24,032 bases of DNA from the NCBI GenBank assembly GCA_900769545.1, contig CAAGGZ010000089.1, positions 1-24,032 of the forward strand, written 5' to 3'. The stretch's first letter is position 1. Each line of letters opens with the position of its first letter. The translations under genes and the position numbers were made by a program. The stretch comes from Clostridia bacterium (GTDB lineage: Bacteria > Bacillota > Clostridia > Christensenellales > Borkfalkiaceae). The notes beneath the pieces were generated by a model. The model searched no databases. It was not told the origin of the DNA and was given only the letters and a program-made list of their open reading frames with translations. Shown in pieces: positions 16,891-23,883 of the stretch.

Positions 16891-16919
16891 ATTATACGGA
16901 TTTTAAGAAGGCTTGTCAA
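16891..16919 (-). promoter_or_regulatory. Perfect-consensus sigma-A promoter of 6S RNA
   Basis: On the minus strand TTGACA (16919-16914), 17-bp spacer, TATAAT (16896-16891). The TGA inside the -35 hexamer is the stop codon of the pyridoxamine kinase gene. Confidence 0.9.
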
Positions 16920-17737
16920 GCTTCCGCGTGTAGATTTTTCAGGAAGGAAAAAATTTCCGTTTCAAAATTGAGCCCAAACCGTCTGTCGCTTACTTCCTTT
17001 GCGGAGCGTCGAATGGCAGCCGCCGCAAAATCAGAGGAGAGCTTGATGGCGGTTTCTTCCGATTTTCCGTTTGCCAAACAGCCTACGAAAGCAGAAGTGA
17101 ACACGTCACCTGCGCCACAGAAAAATCCTTCCACGTTCTCGTGGACGTATTCCTTAAAGCCTTGCTCCGTCCAATAAAAAACGGAAACGGTATTCTCGTT
17201 TGTTACACCCGTGATGATGGGACGGGGACAGAGCGTTTTCAAGCGTTCCAAAGCAAGCGTCGCCGTTTCTTTTGTCAACGGATAGGGGAGCTTCGTCAAA
17301 TAACAAGCTTCCGTTGCGTTGGGCAAAATATAGTCGGCTTCGGCGCAAAGGGCGCGCATTTTTTCGACGAACGCTTCGGTGAAGCCTGCATACAATTTAC
17401 CGCTGTCGCCCATAACGGGGTCAACGATAAACACGCCGTTTTGGGCGAGGAACTCTTTTTTGATTTGCAACACCGTTTCGATTTGGGAAATGCTCCCTAA
17501 ATAACCGCTGCAAATATAGTCGAATTTTAAGTTTAACGATTTCCAATGTTTTAAAACGTCGGGGATATGCTCGGTGAAATCTTGAAAGGTGTAGCCCGTA
17601 AAGCCGCCCGTGTGGGTGGATAAAATGGCTGTGGGCAGAACGTTACATTCTACGCCGCATGCCGAGACAATGGGGAGCGTAACCGTTAAAGAGCATCTTC
17701 CAACGCAGGAAATGTCGTTGATAGCCAATACACGCAT
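16916..17737 (-). CDS. pdxY: Pyridoxamine/pyridoxal kinase (PfkB/ribokinase fold)
   Basis: It phosphorylates pyridoxal/pyridoxamine to the B6 cofactor forms, a cytoplasmic salvage step. The 273 residues are full length. Family marks are the N-terminal strand-loop INDISCVGRCSLT, the THTGGF substrate loop (about 42), DPVMGDSGKLY (about 130), and FFCGAGDVFTSAF (about 205) with the catalytic Asp of the GAGD anion-hole motif. ATG 17737 has AAGGAA about 11 nt upstream, a loose but acceptable spacing, and a perfect promoter lies just before it. The stop codon is embedded in the -35 of the downstream 6S RNA promoter, so some 6S RNA could also come by read-through from this gene. PdxK and PdxY cannot be separated by eye; some ribokinase-fold HMP kinases are also similar, but the N-terminal sequence favours the pyridoxamine kinase group. 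Confidence 0.9.
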   Translation of the reverse strand: MRVLAINDISCVGRCSLTVTLPIVSACGVECNVLPTAILSTHTGGFTGYTFQDFTEHIPDVLKHWKSLNLKFDYICSGYLGSISQIETVLQIKKEFLAQNGVFIVDPVMGDSGKLYAGFTEAFVEKMRALCAEADYILPNATEACYLTKLPYPLTKETATLALERLKTLCPRPIITGVTNENTVSVFYWTEQGFKEYVHENVEGFFCGAGDVFTSAFVGCLANGKSEETAIKLSSDFAAAAIRRSAKEVSDRRFGLNFETEIFSFLKNLHAEA

Positions 17738-17776
17738 GGAAAAGTTACTTCCTTGGAAAGAATTTTTTATAATTCT

Positions 17777-17805
17777 ATTATAAAATTCTTGCTTTTTTTT
17801 GTCAA
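17777..17805 (-). promoter_or_regulatory. Perfect-consensus sigma-A promoter of pdxY
   Basis: On the minus strand TTGACA (17805-17800), 17-bp spacer containing an A-tract, TATAAT (17782-17777). Transcription should start near 17770. Confidence 0.9.
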
Positions 17806-17828
17806 ACAGATTAAAATGGTATTATAAC
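17799..17828 (+). promoter_or_regulatory. Probable promoter of aspS, sharing its -35 with pdxY
   Basis: TTGTCA (17799-17804), 18-bp spacer, TATAAC (17823-17828). The -35 lies on the same TTTGTCAAA palindrome as the minus-strand -35 of pdxY, so the two promoters compete for one site. Confidence 0.65.
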
Positions 17829-17865
17829 GAAAAATAAAAAGATTTTCACGAGGTGGAGTAAAAAT

Positions 17866-19197
17866 ATGGCAATTACAGGCGAAATTAAATCGAACACGGT
17901 TGCATACGCAGATTTTGAAAAGTATGAAAACCAAATCGTAACCATCAAGGGCACCATTCACAACATTCGTATGATGTCCGACTTTGCGTTTGTTATCTTG
18001 CGTACTGCAAGAGAAACCATTCAGTGCGTTTATGCGGAATCTTTCTCCGATTACCGTATGGGCGAAGACGTAAAAGAAGAATGCGCGGCAAAAATCACGG
18101 GTAAGATTGTTGCAGGGGAAACCAAGGACGGCAGCAAACGTTATGAAGTACAGATTCATAATATCGAGCTTTTGTCTCACCCTGCGGATATTCCTCCCGT
18201 AGTTATCACGAAAAAACAGGTGAATTGCGACCTTTCCACCAATTTGGATTACCGTCCCGTAACCTTGCGTAACCCTAAGGAACGCGCAATTTTCAAATTA
18301 CAGGAAGGTATTCAAAGGGGGTTTAGAGAATTTTTAACGCAAGAAGGCTTCACGGAAATTCATTCCCCGAAGATTAACTTCGCAGGCGCAGAGGGCGGCA
18401 CAAACGTGTTCAAGCTCGACTATTTCGGCAAGCAGGTTTACCTTGCGCAGTCGCCGCAGCTTTATAAGCAGGCGCTCGTTGCCGTTTATGAAAGAGTATT
18501 TGAAGTGGCTCCCGTATTCCGCGCGGAGCACCACGACACCAGCCGTCACTTGAACGAATACATTTCTATGGACTTTGAAATGGGCTTCATCGATAGCTTT
18601 GAAGATATTATGAATATGGAAGCAGGTCTCTTGAAATATATCATGAACCTTTTAAAGACGGAATACAAGAACGAAGTAGACCTTTTGCATATTGAAATTC
18701 CCGAAATTACGGAAATCCCCGTATTGAAGTTTATGGAAGCAAAAGAAATCCTTATGAAGAAGTTTAAATATCAGCCTACCGATATGAAGGACTTCGACCC
18801 CGAAGAAGAACAGCTCCTTGGTAAATATGCAAAGAAGCAGTTTAATTCCGACTTCATTTTCATTACGCATTATCCTTCCAAAAAGCGTCCTTTCTATACG
18901 ATGGACGACCCCGAAGATCCCGAATATACGTTGTCCTTCGACCTCTTGTTCAGAGGCTTGGAAATCACGTCGGGCGGTCAGCGTGTGCACGACTATGCGC
19001 AGCAGGTTGCAAAGATGGAAAAACTTGGTATGAACCCCGAGGAATTTGCAACGTATTTGATGCTCCATAAGTACGGCGCGCCCCCTCACGGCGGTTTGGG
19101 CTTGGGCTTGGAAAGACTCACTATGCACTTGCTTGGCGCAAAGAACGTGCGTGAGGCAACGATGTTCCCCAGAGACATTAACCGCGTTAGTCCATAA
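17866..19197 (+). CDS. aspS: Aspartyl-tRNA synthetase, archaeal type (probably non-discriminating)
   Basis: It charges tRNA-Asp, and probably also tRNA-Asn, with aspartate. The 443-residue protein has an N-terminal OB-fold anticodon domain (about 18-105) and a class II catalytic core. Motif 2 is FRAEHHDTSRHLNEY (about 223-237) and motif 3 is GLGLGLERLTMHLLG near the C-terminus. It lacks the 100-residue GAD insertion of the bacterial AspRS (about 590 residues), so it is the archaeal/eukaryal type. Clostridium species are known to carry such an AspRS2 that makes Asp-tRNA-Asn for amidation by GatCAB. Whether this genome also has a bacterial AspRS or AsnRS cannot be seen here. ATG 17866 follows AGGTGGAG by 7 nt. 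The deacetylase gene starts 18 bp after the stop, so they form an operon. Confidence 0.93.
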   Translation: MAITGEIKSNTVAYADFEKYENQIVTIKGTIHNIRMMSDFAFVILRTARETIQCVYAESFSDYRMGEDVKEECAAKITGKIVAGETKDGSKRYEVQIHNIELLSHPADIPPVVITKKQVNCDLSTNLDYRPVTLRNPKERAIFKLQEGIQRGFREFLTQEGFTEIHSPKINFAGAEGGTNVFKLDYFGKQVYLAQSPQLYKQALVAVYERVFEVAPVFRAEHHDTSRHLNEYISMDFEMGFIDSFEDIMNMEAGLLKYIMNLLKTEYKNEVDLLHIEIPEITEIPVLKFMEAKEILMKKFKYQPTDMKDFDPEEEQLLGKYAKKQFNSDFIFITHYPSKKRPFYTMDDPEDPEYTLSFDLLFRGLEITSGGQRVHDYAQQVAKMEKLGMNPEEFATYLMLHKYGAPPHGGLGLGLERLTMHLLGAKNVREATMFPRDINRVSP

Positions 19198-19215
19198 AAT
19201 GTAAGGGGTTATTTT

Positions 19216-19914
19216 ATGTGGAACGGTAAGAAAAAAGCAATTACGTTTAGTTTTGACGATGGCGTAACGCAAGATATTCGTTGTATTGAAATTCTCAATA
19301 AATATGGGTTGAAAGGTACGTTCAATCTCAACTCGGGATATTTTGGTTTGCCTCATACAGATTACGTTGTTAACAATCATACCATTACGCACAATAAAGT
19401 AAGGGCGTGCGACGTGAAGAAAATTTACGAAGGACACGAAGTTGCGGTGCATACGCTTACCCATCCAAACTTGACGACGTTGGAAGATACGACGGTCATT
19501 CGTCAGGTGGAAGAGGATAGAAAAGCTCTGTCGGAGCTCTGCGGCTATCCCGTTATCGGTATGGCGTACCCTTGCGGCGGTGTGAATAATGACGAACGCG
19601 TTGCAAAACTTATCAAAGAGAATACGCCTATTCGTTATTCTCGAACGATTACTTCGACGGGTACGTTTGAATTGCAAAAAGACAACCTGCACCGTTTTAA
19701 TCCTACGTTGCATTACGCAAATCCTAAATTGGATGAAATTGTAGATGAATTTCTTGCGTTGGAAACGGAAGAACCTAAATTGTTGTATATTTGGGGGCAT
19801 ACCTACGAAATGGACGCAGAGGTTATCACGTGGGAAAACTTTGAAAAGCTTTGTCAAAAGCTTGCAGGCCGTGAGGATATTTTCTACGGCACCAACAAGG
19901 AAGTTTTGCTCTAA
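19216..19914 (+). CDS. CE4-type polysaccharide deacetylase family protein, cytoplasmic
   Basis: A 232-residue NodB-fold protein. Motif 1 is TFSFDDG (Asp14/Asp15), motif 2 HTLTH (His79, His83) supplies the metal ligands, motif 3 reads AYPCGG where classical enzymes have RxPYG, and motif 5 is LLYIWGHTYE. Members remove acetyl or formyl groups from N-acetylated sugars. There is no signal peptide, transmembrane segment or wall-binding module, which is unusual for peptidoglycan or chitin deacetylases and points to a cytoplasmic substrate such as a sugar or nucleotide-sugar intermediate. ATG 19216 follows AAGGGG by 7 nt. It is the second gene of the aspS transcript with no promoter of its own; no functional link to tRNA charging is evident. 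No clear terminator follows. Confidence 0.85.
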   Translation: MWNGKKKAITFSFDDGVTQDIRCIEILNKYGLKGTFNLNSGYFGLPHTDYVVNNHTITHNKVRACDVKKIYEGHEVAVHTLTHPNLTTLEDTTVIRQVEEDRKALSELCGYPVIGMAYPCGGVNNDERVAKLIKENTPIRYSRTITSTGTFELQKDNLHRFNPTLHYANPKLDEIVDEFLALETEEPKLLYIWGHTYEMDAEVITWENFEKLCQKLAGREDIFYGTNKEVLL

Positions 19915-19928
19915 TACGCAAAATTTAC

Positions 19929-19957
19929 TTTACAAAAAGTAAAAAATAAGCTATAAT
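19929..19957 (+). promoter_or_regulatory. Sigma-A promoter of the T-box/ileS operon
   Basis: TTTACA (19929-19934), 17-bp spacer, TATAAT (19952-19957); start expected near 19964. An 8-bp dyad, TTTACTTT-ACAA-AAAGTAAA (19924-19943), overlaps the -35 and has no U-tract, so it is not a terminator. Confidence 0.8.
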
Positions 19958-19963
19958 ATAAAA

Positions 19964-20240
19964 AATTAAAGAAAAAGCGTTTGAGCAAGGACAACGTTTT
20001 TACGAAAACTCCGCACAGAGAAATTCCGTTTTGCTGAGAGGAAAAAGGAGCGCGTAAAAAATATCACCTTGTAAGCTGATTTTGTGAAATCCCTTCCATA
20101 TTATATAATATATATAGGGAAAGTAATAAAATACGGGTTTGCATTCCGTTACAAAGTGCAGCGAATGATGGTTCGTTTTGGTGGTTAAAAAAGCCGTAGT
20201 GTTTTTCCAAGACGCTACGGCTATATTTTTTGATAGGGGA
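19964..20240 (+). promoter_or_regulatory. T-box leader, isoleucine specific (AUC specifier)
   Basis: This non-coding leader of about 280 nt folds as a T-box stem I. The base is AGC (19984-19986) with GCT (20075-20077) and AAGG (19987-19990) with CCTT (20067-20070). Above it come a specifier loop with ACAACG on one side and ATATCA on the other, then TTTTTACG (19997-20004) with CGTAAAAA (20053-20060), CTCC/GGAG (20009-20012/20047-20050) and TTCC/GGAA (20024-20027/20040-20043) with the AGAGA and GCTGAGA elements. The specifier AUC is at 20063-20065. An AT-rich hairpin (TCCCT...AGGGA, about 20090-20121) could be stem III. The antiterminator can form from CGTTTTGG (20174-20181) with CCAAGACG (20207-20214), leaving the 7-nt bulge UGGUUAA. 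Uncharged tRNA-Ile (discriminator A, ACCA end) would pair with UGGU and allow read-through into the small membrane protein and ileS. The bulge departs from the usual UGGNACC. Confidence 0.92.
20192..20231 (+). terminator. T-box regulated terminator
   Basis: AGCCGTAGTG (20192-20201) pairs with CGCTACGGCT (20213-20222), followed by ATATTTTTT. Its 3' arm overlaps the antiterminator strand by two bases and its 5' arm would lie inside the antiterminator loop, so the two folds exclude each other. The next ribosome binding site follows 3 nt later. Confidence 0.9.
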
Positions 20241-20246
20241 AACTGT

Positions 20247-20699
20247 ATGTTGAACGGATTGTTAATGTCGGAAACTACGTTTTGGACTTTGATGATTGTT
20301 ATTCCGTTTGTTATAATTGCGATTGCTTTAACGCTCTACTTCATTTTTCAATATCCCAAGGATAAAGCGAAAATGGAAGCAAGAAAGCAAGCCTTTTACG
20401 ATGAATGTGAAAAAGAGCCTGAATATGTATTTAAGCAAGCGAAAATTACTTCAATGCGTAATCATGTGTATTATCAACAAAATTTAGGCTTTCCGCAAAT
20501 GCCTAAAAAGGTAGACGAGTATTACGTTACCTTCTTAAACGAAGACGGCGAAGAAAAGGAATATCTTGTCTCGCAAGAATTTTTCTACAACGTCGTAAAA
20601 GGGGAAGAGGGGACGCTTATCACGGTGAACGGTAATTTCTTTGACTTTGGCGACGGCGTTGACGTCGTGGAAGAAGCTCCCGAATCGATAGAAGAATAA
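20247..20699 (+). CDS. Small single-pass membrane protein of unknown function
   Basis: A 150-residue protein under the isoleucine T-box. Residues 8-35 form one long hydrophobic helix (TLMIVIPFVIIAIALTLYFIF), followed by a positively charged stretch (KDKAKMEARK) and a soluble domain that is probably cytoplasmic. The domain runs through VDEYYVTFLNEDGEEKEYLVSQEFF (split by a turn) to KGEEGTLITVNGNFFDF and an acidic tail. The pattern of a beta-rich domain with 'YYVTF...EGTL..NG..F' is reminiscent of DUF2500-like small membrane proteins, but I cannot confirm it. ATG 20247 follows AGGGGA by 6 nt; a longer frame opening at 20178 runs through the T-box terminator and is rejected. It lies 34 bp before ileS, so it would be induced by isoleucine tRNA starvation. 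I do not know its role. Confidence 0.75.
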   Translation: MLNGLLMSETTFWTLMIVIPFVIIAIALTLYFIFQYPKDKAKMEARKQAFYDECEKEPEYVFKQAKITSMRNHVYYQQNLGFPQMPKKVDEYYVTFLNEDGEEKEYLVSQEFFYNVVKGEEGTLITVNGNFFDFGDGVDVVEEAPESIEE

Positions 20700-20733
20700 A
20701 TAAGTAAAAAACACTCCAAAGGAGAAAAAATAT

Positions 20734-23700
20734 ATGTCTATGTACAAGAAAGTGGACACGTCCTTAAATTTCGTCGAAAGAGAAAAACAAGTCGTCGAAT
20801 ATTGGAACGAAAACAAGATTTTTGAACAGAGTATGCAGGTCACGGAAGCAGGGGAAGAATTTTCCTTCTACGACGGCCCTCCCACGGCAAATGGGAAGCC
20901 CCATATCGGGCATATTTTGACCCGAGTAATGAAAGACATCGTGCCTCGTTATAAAACGATGAAAGGTAAGCACGTTTTAAGAAAAGCGGGCTGGGATACG
21001 CACGGTCTGCCTGTAGAGCTCGAAGTGGAAAAGAAGCTCGGCTTGGAAAGTAAGACGGGCATCGAAAGCTACGGTATCGAGCCGTTCATCAAGGAATGTA
21101 AACAATCGGTATGGCAGTATTCCAACGAATGGAAGAAAATGTCCGACCGCGTAGGGTATTGGTGCGATATGGACAACCCTTACGTTACCTATCACGATGA
21201 TTATATTGAATCGGAATGGTGGGCGCTTAAGGAAATCCACAAAAAAGGGCTTTTGTATAAAGGGCACAAAATCGTACCCTATTGCCCCCGTTGCGGAACG
21301 GCGCTCTCCTCGCACGAAGTAGCGCAGGGTTATAAAGACGTAAAACAGCAAACCGCTTTTGTAAAATTCAAAGTGGTAGACGCAGAAAACACATATGTGC
21401 TCGCATGGACGACGACCCCTTGGACGTTGCCCTCTAACGTTGCGCTCTGTATGAATCCTTCGTTCGACTACGTAATGGTCGAAATGGAAGAAAGCGGCGA
21501 AAAATATATCCTTGCAGAAGGCTTGTTGAAGAGCGTTCTCGGTGAGGAAGGCTACAAAGTGCTTTCTGTGAAAAAAGGTACGGAATACGAATATACGGCA
21601 TACGAGCCTTTGTATCCCTACGGTAAGGAAAAATTCAACTTCCGTGAAAAGGCTTATTACGTTACATGCGACAATTACGTAACCCTTTCCGACGGTACGG
21701 GCGTTGTACACATTGCGCCTGCATTTGGTGAAGACGACTATAAAGTGGGCGGCAGATACGGACTCCCCGTGGTGCAGCTCATCAACGAAGAAGGGAAATT
21801 TCCCGAAGGCTGTGGGGAGCTCACGGGGCTTGCAGCGCAGGCGGCGGATCCCGTAGTTGTGAAAGATTTGAAAGCGAGAGGCTTGCTCTTAAAGACGTTG
21901 GAAATCACGCACAGCTATCCTTTCTGTTGGCGTTGTGATACGCCGCTCATCTATTATGCAAGATCGAGCTGGTTTATCAAGGTTACGGCAATCAAAGACA
22001 GACTGATTGCGGCAAACCGCTCCGTCAACTGGATGCCCGACACCATTAAGGAAGGCCGTATGGGTAACTTCCTTGAAAACGTCATCGATTGGGGCTTATC
22101 CCGTGACAGATATTGGGGTACGCCGTTGCCCGTTTGGGTATGTCCCGACTGCGGCGAAATCGAAGTCATCGGTTCCCGCGCGGAACTTGTTGAAAAGTGC
22201 GGAGCGGCGCAGGATATTGAATTGCACCGTCCTTACCTTGACAATTTGACTTGTAAGTGTAGCAAGTGCGGCGGCAAGATGAGCCGTACGCCTGAGGTTA
22301 TCGATTGTTGGTTTGACTCCGGTTCGATGCCTTTTGCGCAGTATCATTACCCGTTTGAAAACAAAGAAGTCTTTGAAAAGACATTCCCTGCGGACTTTAT
22401 TTCCGAAGCCGTTGACCAAACGCGCGGTTGGTTCTATACCTTGCTCGTAATCTCGACGTTGCTCTTTGATAAAGCTCCGTTTAGAAACTGTATCGTACTC
22501 GGTCACGTAAACGATAAAAACGGTATCAAGATGTCTAAGCATAAAGGCAACGTTGTTGACCCTTGGACGGTACTTGACAAACAGGGCGCAGACGCTGTGC
22601 GTTGGTACTTCTATACCTCGTCCGCTCCTTGGTTGCCTTCGAGATTCTATCCCGAAGCTGTCAGCGAAGCGCAGAGAAAGTATATGGGTACGCTCTGGAA
22701 TACGTACGCGTTCTTCTGTTTGTATGCGGATATTGATAATTACAATCCTGCGGAATACGATTTGAAGAAGTGTAAGCTTTCCTTGATGGATAAGTGGATT
22801 CTTTCCAAACTGAACACGCTCGTGGATACCGTAGATAAGCAGTTAGAAGTTTACAACATTACGGACAGCGCGCGTGCGTTACAGGATTTCTCGGATATTC
22901 TTTCCAACTGGTACGTTCGTCGTGGCAGAGACAGATATTGGGGCAGTGAAATGACGGAAGATAAGGCGGCGGCTTATACCACGCTTTGGCACGTACTCGT
23001 CACGTTTGCGAAGCTCACCGCTCCCTACACGCCGTTTATCGCTGAGGAAATGTATCTCAACCTTGTGCCTGCATTCTTTAAAGATGCGCCGAAGTCTGTT
23101 CATCTTTGCGATTTCCCTGCATACGAAGCGGAATTTGTTGACGAACAACTCGAAAAGGGTATGGATACCGTTCTCGACATCGTAAACCTTGGTAGAGCGG
23201 CAAGAAACACGGGTAACGTGAAAAACCGTCAGCCTCTTTCCGAAATGTATGTGGTTACCGCTCGAGCAGGCAGTCTTGACGACGGCTTGAAAGCGATTGC
23301 TTTGGATGAGCTCAACATTAAGGAGTATAAATCCGCAGAAGACGCAACGGAGTTCATTTCCTATAAACTCAAACCGCAGTTGAAGACGCTTGGGCCTAAG
23401 TACGGAAAGAAACTCGGCGCAATTTCGGCGTTCCTTGCAAACTGTGACGCACAGAAGGTAGTTGAAGCTGTTCGTGGCGGCGGTCAGTACGTAATGGATA
23501 CTGATTCTGAAGTAGTGCTTACGGAAGAAGATTTACAGATTTTCACCGAAAGCAAGTCGGGCTTCATCTCCGCAAGCGATAAGGGTGTTACCGTTGCTTT
23601 GAATACGGCGCTCACCGAAGAATTGATTATGGAAGGTATTGAGAGAGAGCTCGTTTCCAAAGTTCAGGCAATGAGAAAGGAAGCCGACTTCCAAATTACG

Positions 23701-23883
23701 GATAGAATTGCTATATATTATATAGCGGAAGGAAAAGCCAAAGCGGCTTTGTCTACGGGCGCATTCAAGGAAGACGTGCTCGCAGTATCCGTTACGGAGG
23801 GCAAAGCAGAGGGCGGCTTTGAGAAAACCGTGGACATCAACGGCGAATCGGTAACGCTTACATTGGTAAAAACGTCGAAATAA
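20734..23883 (+). CDS. ileS: Isoleucyl-tRNA synthetase, eukaryal-type (IleRS2)
   Basis: It charges tRNA-Ile and edits valine in the cytoplasm. The 1049-residue class I enzyme has GKPHIGH (HIGH at 57-60), WDTHGLPVE, the CP1 editing domain with AWTTTPWTLPSN, Cys pairs CPRC (about 184), CPDC (about 470) and CSKC (about 509), DQTRGWFYT, and the KMSKH signature KMSKHKGNVVDP (about 599). The anticodon domain and a C-terminal extension (about 850-1049) follow. The WDTHGLPVE form and the extended C-terminus without the bacterial zinc finger place it with eukaryal/archaeal-like IleRS2, a group known for lower mupirocin sensitivity in several bacteria; for this protein that is inference. ATG 20734 follows AAAGGAG by 9 nt (an ATG two codons later has worse spacing). 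Expression is controlled by the T-box leader upstream. Confidence 0.96.
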   Translation: MSMYKKVDTSLNFVEREKQVVEYWNENKIFEQSMQVTEAGEEFSFYDGPPTANGKPHIGHILTRVMKDIVPRYKTMKGKHVLRKAGWDTHGLPVELEVEKKLGLESKTGIESYGIEPFIKECKQSVWQYSNEWKKMSDRVGYWCDMDNPYVTYHDDYIESEWWALKEIHKKGLLYKGHKIVPYCPRCGTALSSHEVAQGYKDVKQQTAFVKFKVVDAENTYVLAWTTTPWTLPSNVALCMNPSFDYVMVEMEESGEKYILAEGLLKSVLGEEGYKVLSVKKGTEYEYTAYEPLYPYGKEKFNFREKAYYVTCDNYVTLSDGTGVVHIAPAFGEDDYKVGGRYGLPVVQLINEEGKFPEGCGELTGLAAQAADPVVVKDLKARGLLLKTLEITHSYPFCWRCDTPLIYYARSSWFIKVTAIKDRLIAANRSVNWMPDTIKEGRMGNFLENVIDWGLSRDRYWGTPLPVWVCPDCGEIEVIGSRAELVEKCGAAQDIELHRPYLDNLTCKCSKCGGKMSRTPEVIDCWFDSGSMPFAQYHYPFENKEVFEKTFPADFISEAVDQTRGWFYTLLVISTLLFDKAPFRNCIVLGHVNDKNGIKMSKHKGNVVDPWTVLDKQGADAVRWYFYTSSAPWLPSRFYPEAVSEAQRKYMGTLWNTYAFFCLYADIDNYNPAEYDLKKCKLSLMDKWILSKLNTLVDTVDKQLEVYNITDSARALQDFSDILSNWYVRRGRDRYWGSEMTEDKAAAYTTLWHVLVTFAKLTAPYTPFIAEEMYLNLVPAFFKDAPKSVHLCDFPAYEAEFVDEQLEKGMDTVLDIVNLGRAARNTGNVKNRQPLSEMYVVTARAGSLDDGLKAIALDELNIKEYKSAEDATEFISYKLKPQLKTLGPKYGKKLGAISAFLANCDAQKVVEAVRGGGQYVMDTDSEVVLTEEDLQIFTESKSGFISASDKGVTVALNTALTEELIMEGIERELVSKVQAMRKEADFQITDRIAIYYIAEGKAKAALSTGAFKEDVLAVSVTEGKAEGGFEKTVDINGESVTLTLVKTSK

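Noticed and set aside
18652..19857. Minus-strand open frame of 401 codons opposite aspS and the deacetylase
   Set aside because: It is the antisense shadow of two well-supported genes, with no ribosome binding site or domain and a typical shadow composition rich in Arg, Phe and Ile.
20020..20045. CTGAGAGG, resembling the TPP riboswitch CUGAGA element
   Set aside because: The rest of the TPP aptamer is absent, and the bases fit the distal part of the T-box stem I.
20178..20246. N-terminal extension of the small membrane protein starting at TTG 20178
   Set aside because: It would translate the T-box antiterminator and terminator; ATG 20247 has a proper AGGGGA site.
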